This document shows, piece after piece, positions 5,228-6,157 of a DNA stretch of 6,157 nucleotides. Source of the stretch: JAWLGW01 sp964569055 (GTDB lineage: Bacteria > Planctomycetota > J058); assembly GCA_964569055.1 (NCBI GenBank), contig CAZMSZ010000425.1, forward strand, positions 1-6,157, in the 5' to 3' direction. Position 1 is the stretch's first letter; every line of letters begins with the position of its first letter. The notes beneath the pieces were generated by a model. The model made no database searches, was not told where the DNA came from, and saw only the letters and a list, made by a program, of their open reading frames with translations. Both the position numbers and the translations under genes were made by a program.

Positions 5228-5697
5228 TCCGCCGGGCCGCGCGCGCGTTCACGCTGGTCGAGCTGATGGTCTACCTGGCCCTCGTCACCGGCGGGCTGGT
5301 GGTCGTGGGCGGGCTGGCCCTGTCGGCGCAGCGGACGGTGGCGCTCCAGCAGGCGCTGATCGACGTGAACGTCGAGGCGTCGCGCTACCTCTCGCGCCTG
5401 CGGCGCGACGTCGAGGCCTCGCGGGAGCTCGACGTCTCGCAAGACCGGCTCGTCGTGACCCGCCTGGACGGGATGCTCGTGGTCTACGGCCTGCGCACGC
5501 GGGTGGAGATCGACGAGAAGGGCGTCGAGCGCGGGCGGGACGTGTTCCCGAGCCTCACCTCGGCGGCCTTCGCGCGCGAAGGGGTGGCGGTGGTCGCGAC
5601 GCTCGAGGCCACGGTCAGGTTCGGCTGGCGCGACGCCGTCCACAAGCGGTACCGCCGCGTCGCCACGCCGCTCCGCGAGCGGGAGCGGACCCCGTGA
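5224..5697 (+). CDS. GspJ/PilW-like minor pseudopilin
   Basis: This 157-aa protein carries a clear prepilin N-terminus: leader MIRRAARA, then FTLVELMVYLALV with Glu13 at mature position +5 and a hydrophobic helix to about residue 34. The residue before the cleavage site is Ala8, not the usual Gly. After the helix, SRYLSRLRRDVEASREL (53-69) and alternating strands with VVYGL (86-90) match the general pattern of GspJ/PilW proteins. These form part of the pseudopilus tip complex with GspI, H and K. ATG 5224 has GGGAGG six bases upstream, and the ATGA overlap with the preceding stop implies coupled translation. At 157 aa it is somewhat shorter than typical GspJ (about 190-200 aa), consistent with a reduced globular domain. 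The prepilin assignment is firm; the J/W subtype is moderate. Confidence 0.87.
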   Translation: MIRRAARAFTLVELMVYLALVTGGLVVVGGLALSAQRTVALQQALIDVNVEASRYLSRLRRDVEASRELDVSQDRLVVTRLDGMLVVYGLRTRVEIDEKGVERGRDVFPSLTSAAFAREGVAVVATLEATVRFGWRDAVHKRYRRVATPLRERERTP

Positions 5698-6107
5698 GCC
5701 GCGCGCGCACGAGCCGGGAGCGCGGCGCCACCTACACGCTCATGATCCTCACCGTCGCGAGCGGCCTCCTGATCGCGGGGGCCGCGCTGACGGACGCCTC
5801 GCGTCACACGTTCCAGGTCGCGGCCGAGGACGGGCGCCGCCTCCGGGCGCGCGAGGCCGCGCTGGCCGGCGTCCGCTGGGCGGCCGCGGCGGCCAAGGCC
5901 GCGCCCGGGCAGCCGGTGGCCGGCGAGCTCGAGCTCGAGGGCGCCAAGGTCGCCGTGCGCGCCACGGTCCGCGCGGAGGACGGGGCGCTGCTCGTGACCT
6001 CGGCGGTCGACCTCCCCGAGCGCGCGCTCCGACTCGACGCCGTGCTGGCGCGCGAGGGCGACGGCTACCGCCTGGACGACTTCGAGCTGACCGCGGCGAC
6101 GCGCTGA
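5694..6107 (+). CDS. GspK/PilX-like small pseudopilin, last gene of the operon
   Basis: This 137-aa protein has a basic leader ending in RERG (8-11), then ATYTLMILTVASGLLIAGAAL (12-32), a membrane helix with a plausible class III cleavage at Gly11/Ala12. Mature +5 is Leu16, not Glu; absence of Glu5 is a known trait of GspK and PilX-type proteins. The post-helix region (SRHTFQVAAEDGRRLRAREAALAGVRWA, 36-63, here named by position) resembles PilX N-terminal regions with an Ala-rich helix, and a small beta-rich domain ends the protein. GspK is usually near 300 aa, so this would be a strongly reduced version or a distinct family. GTG 5694 has GGGAG eight bases upstream and overlaps the previous stop (GTGA). 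The stop TGA 6105-6107 is followed by a hairpin. Pilin-like nature is likely; the K/X label rests on features and gene order. Confidence 0.75.
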   Translation: MSRARTSRERGATYTLMILTVASGLLIAGAALTDASRHTFQVAAEDGRRLRAREAALAGVRWAAAAAKAAPGQPVAGELELEGAKVAVRATVRAEDGALLVTSAVDLPERALRLDAVLAREGDGYRLDDFELTAATR

Positions 6108-6117
6108 TTTCGATGTT

Positions 6118-6140
6118 TCTGGGGGGCTCCGCCCCCCAGA
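6118..6140 (+). terminator. G/C-rich hairpin ending the pilus-assembly operon
   Basis: TCTGGGGGG (6118-6126) pairs perfectly with CCCCCCAGA (6132-6140) around a five-base loop, CTCCG, beginning ten bases after the last stop codon. There is no T-run; a further C-run (6143-6148) could pair with the same G-run as an alternative fold. Position and stability support transcription termination. Confidence 0.6.
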
Positions 6141-6157
6141 GTCCCCCCGGCTGTCGC

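Overview
The window is very GC-rich bacterial DNA with strong G/C preference at third codon positions in every convincing gene. The set of families (a type II secretion/type IV pilus-like assembly operon, an FHA-domain protein and a Gly/Pro/Ala-rich low-complexity protein) fits a high-GC environmental Gram-negative such as a myxobacterium or planctomycete. That placement is inference; no rRNA or other lineage marker is present.

Layout: 1-332 holds no convincing gene, only a pyrimidine-rich repeat tract and a strong hairpin (221-240). A hypothetical 178-aa protein (333-869, +) follows and converges on a two-gene minus-strand unit. In transcription order that unit is a 231-aa protein with fourteen [D/N]PFG repeats (2147-1452), then a 169-aa FHA-domain protein (1390-881). 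The two minus-strand proteins end in clearly similar C-terminal tails, suggesting they work together. A divergent intergenic region (2148-2398) carries promoter-like sequences on both strands; a perfect 9-bp inverted repeat brackets the plus-strand -35 box.

Rightward from 2399 is a tight five-gene operon: a GspF/PilC-type inner-membrane platform protein, a GspE/PilB-type assembly ATPase without the usual N-terminal N1 region, and three small proteins with class III (prepilin-type) signal peptides resembling GspI/PilV, GspJ/PilW and GspK/PilX minor pseudopilins. The last three genes overlap their predecessors by 1 to 4 bases, implying translational coupling, and the operon ends at a G/C-rich hairpin (6118-6140).

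How it probably works: ATPase and platform protein would extract processed pseudopilins from the inner membrane and assemble a short pseudopilus or its priming tip. No major pilin (GspG/PilA), secretin, GspC/L/M or prepilin peptidase is encoded here, so these must lie elsewhere if the machine is complete. The divergently transcribed FHA plus DPFG-repeat pair is the least explained part of the window and the best candidate for something undescribed. A functional link between it and the pilus-like operon is suggested only by the shared intergenic region.
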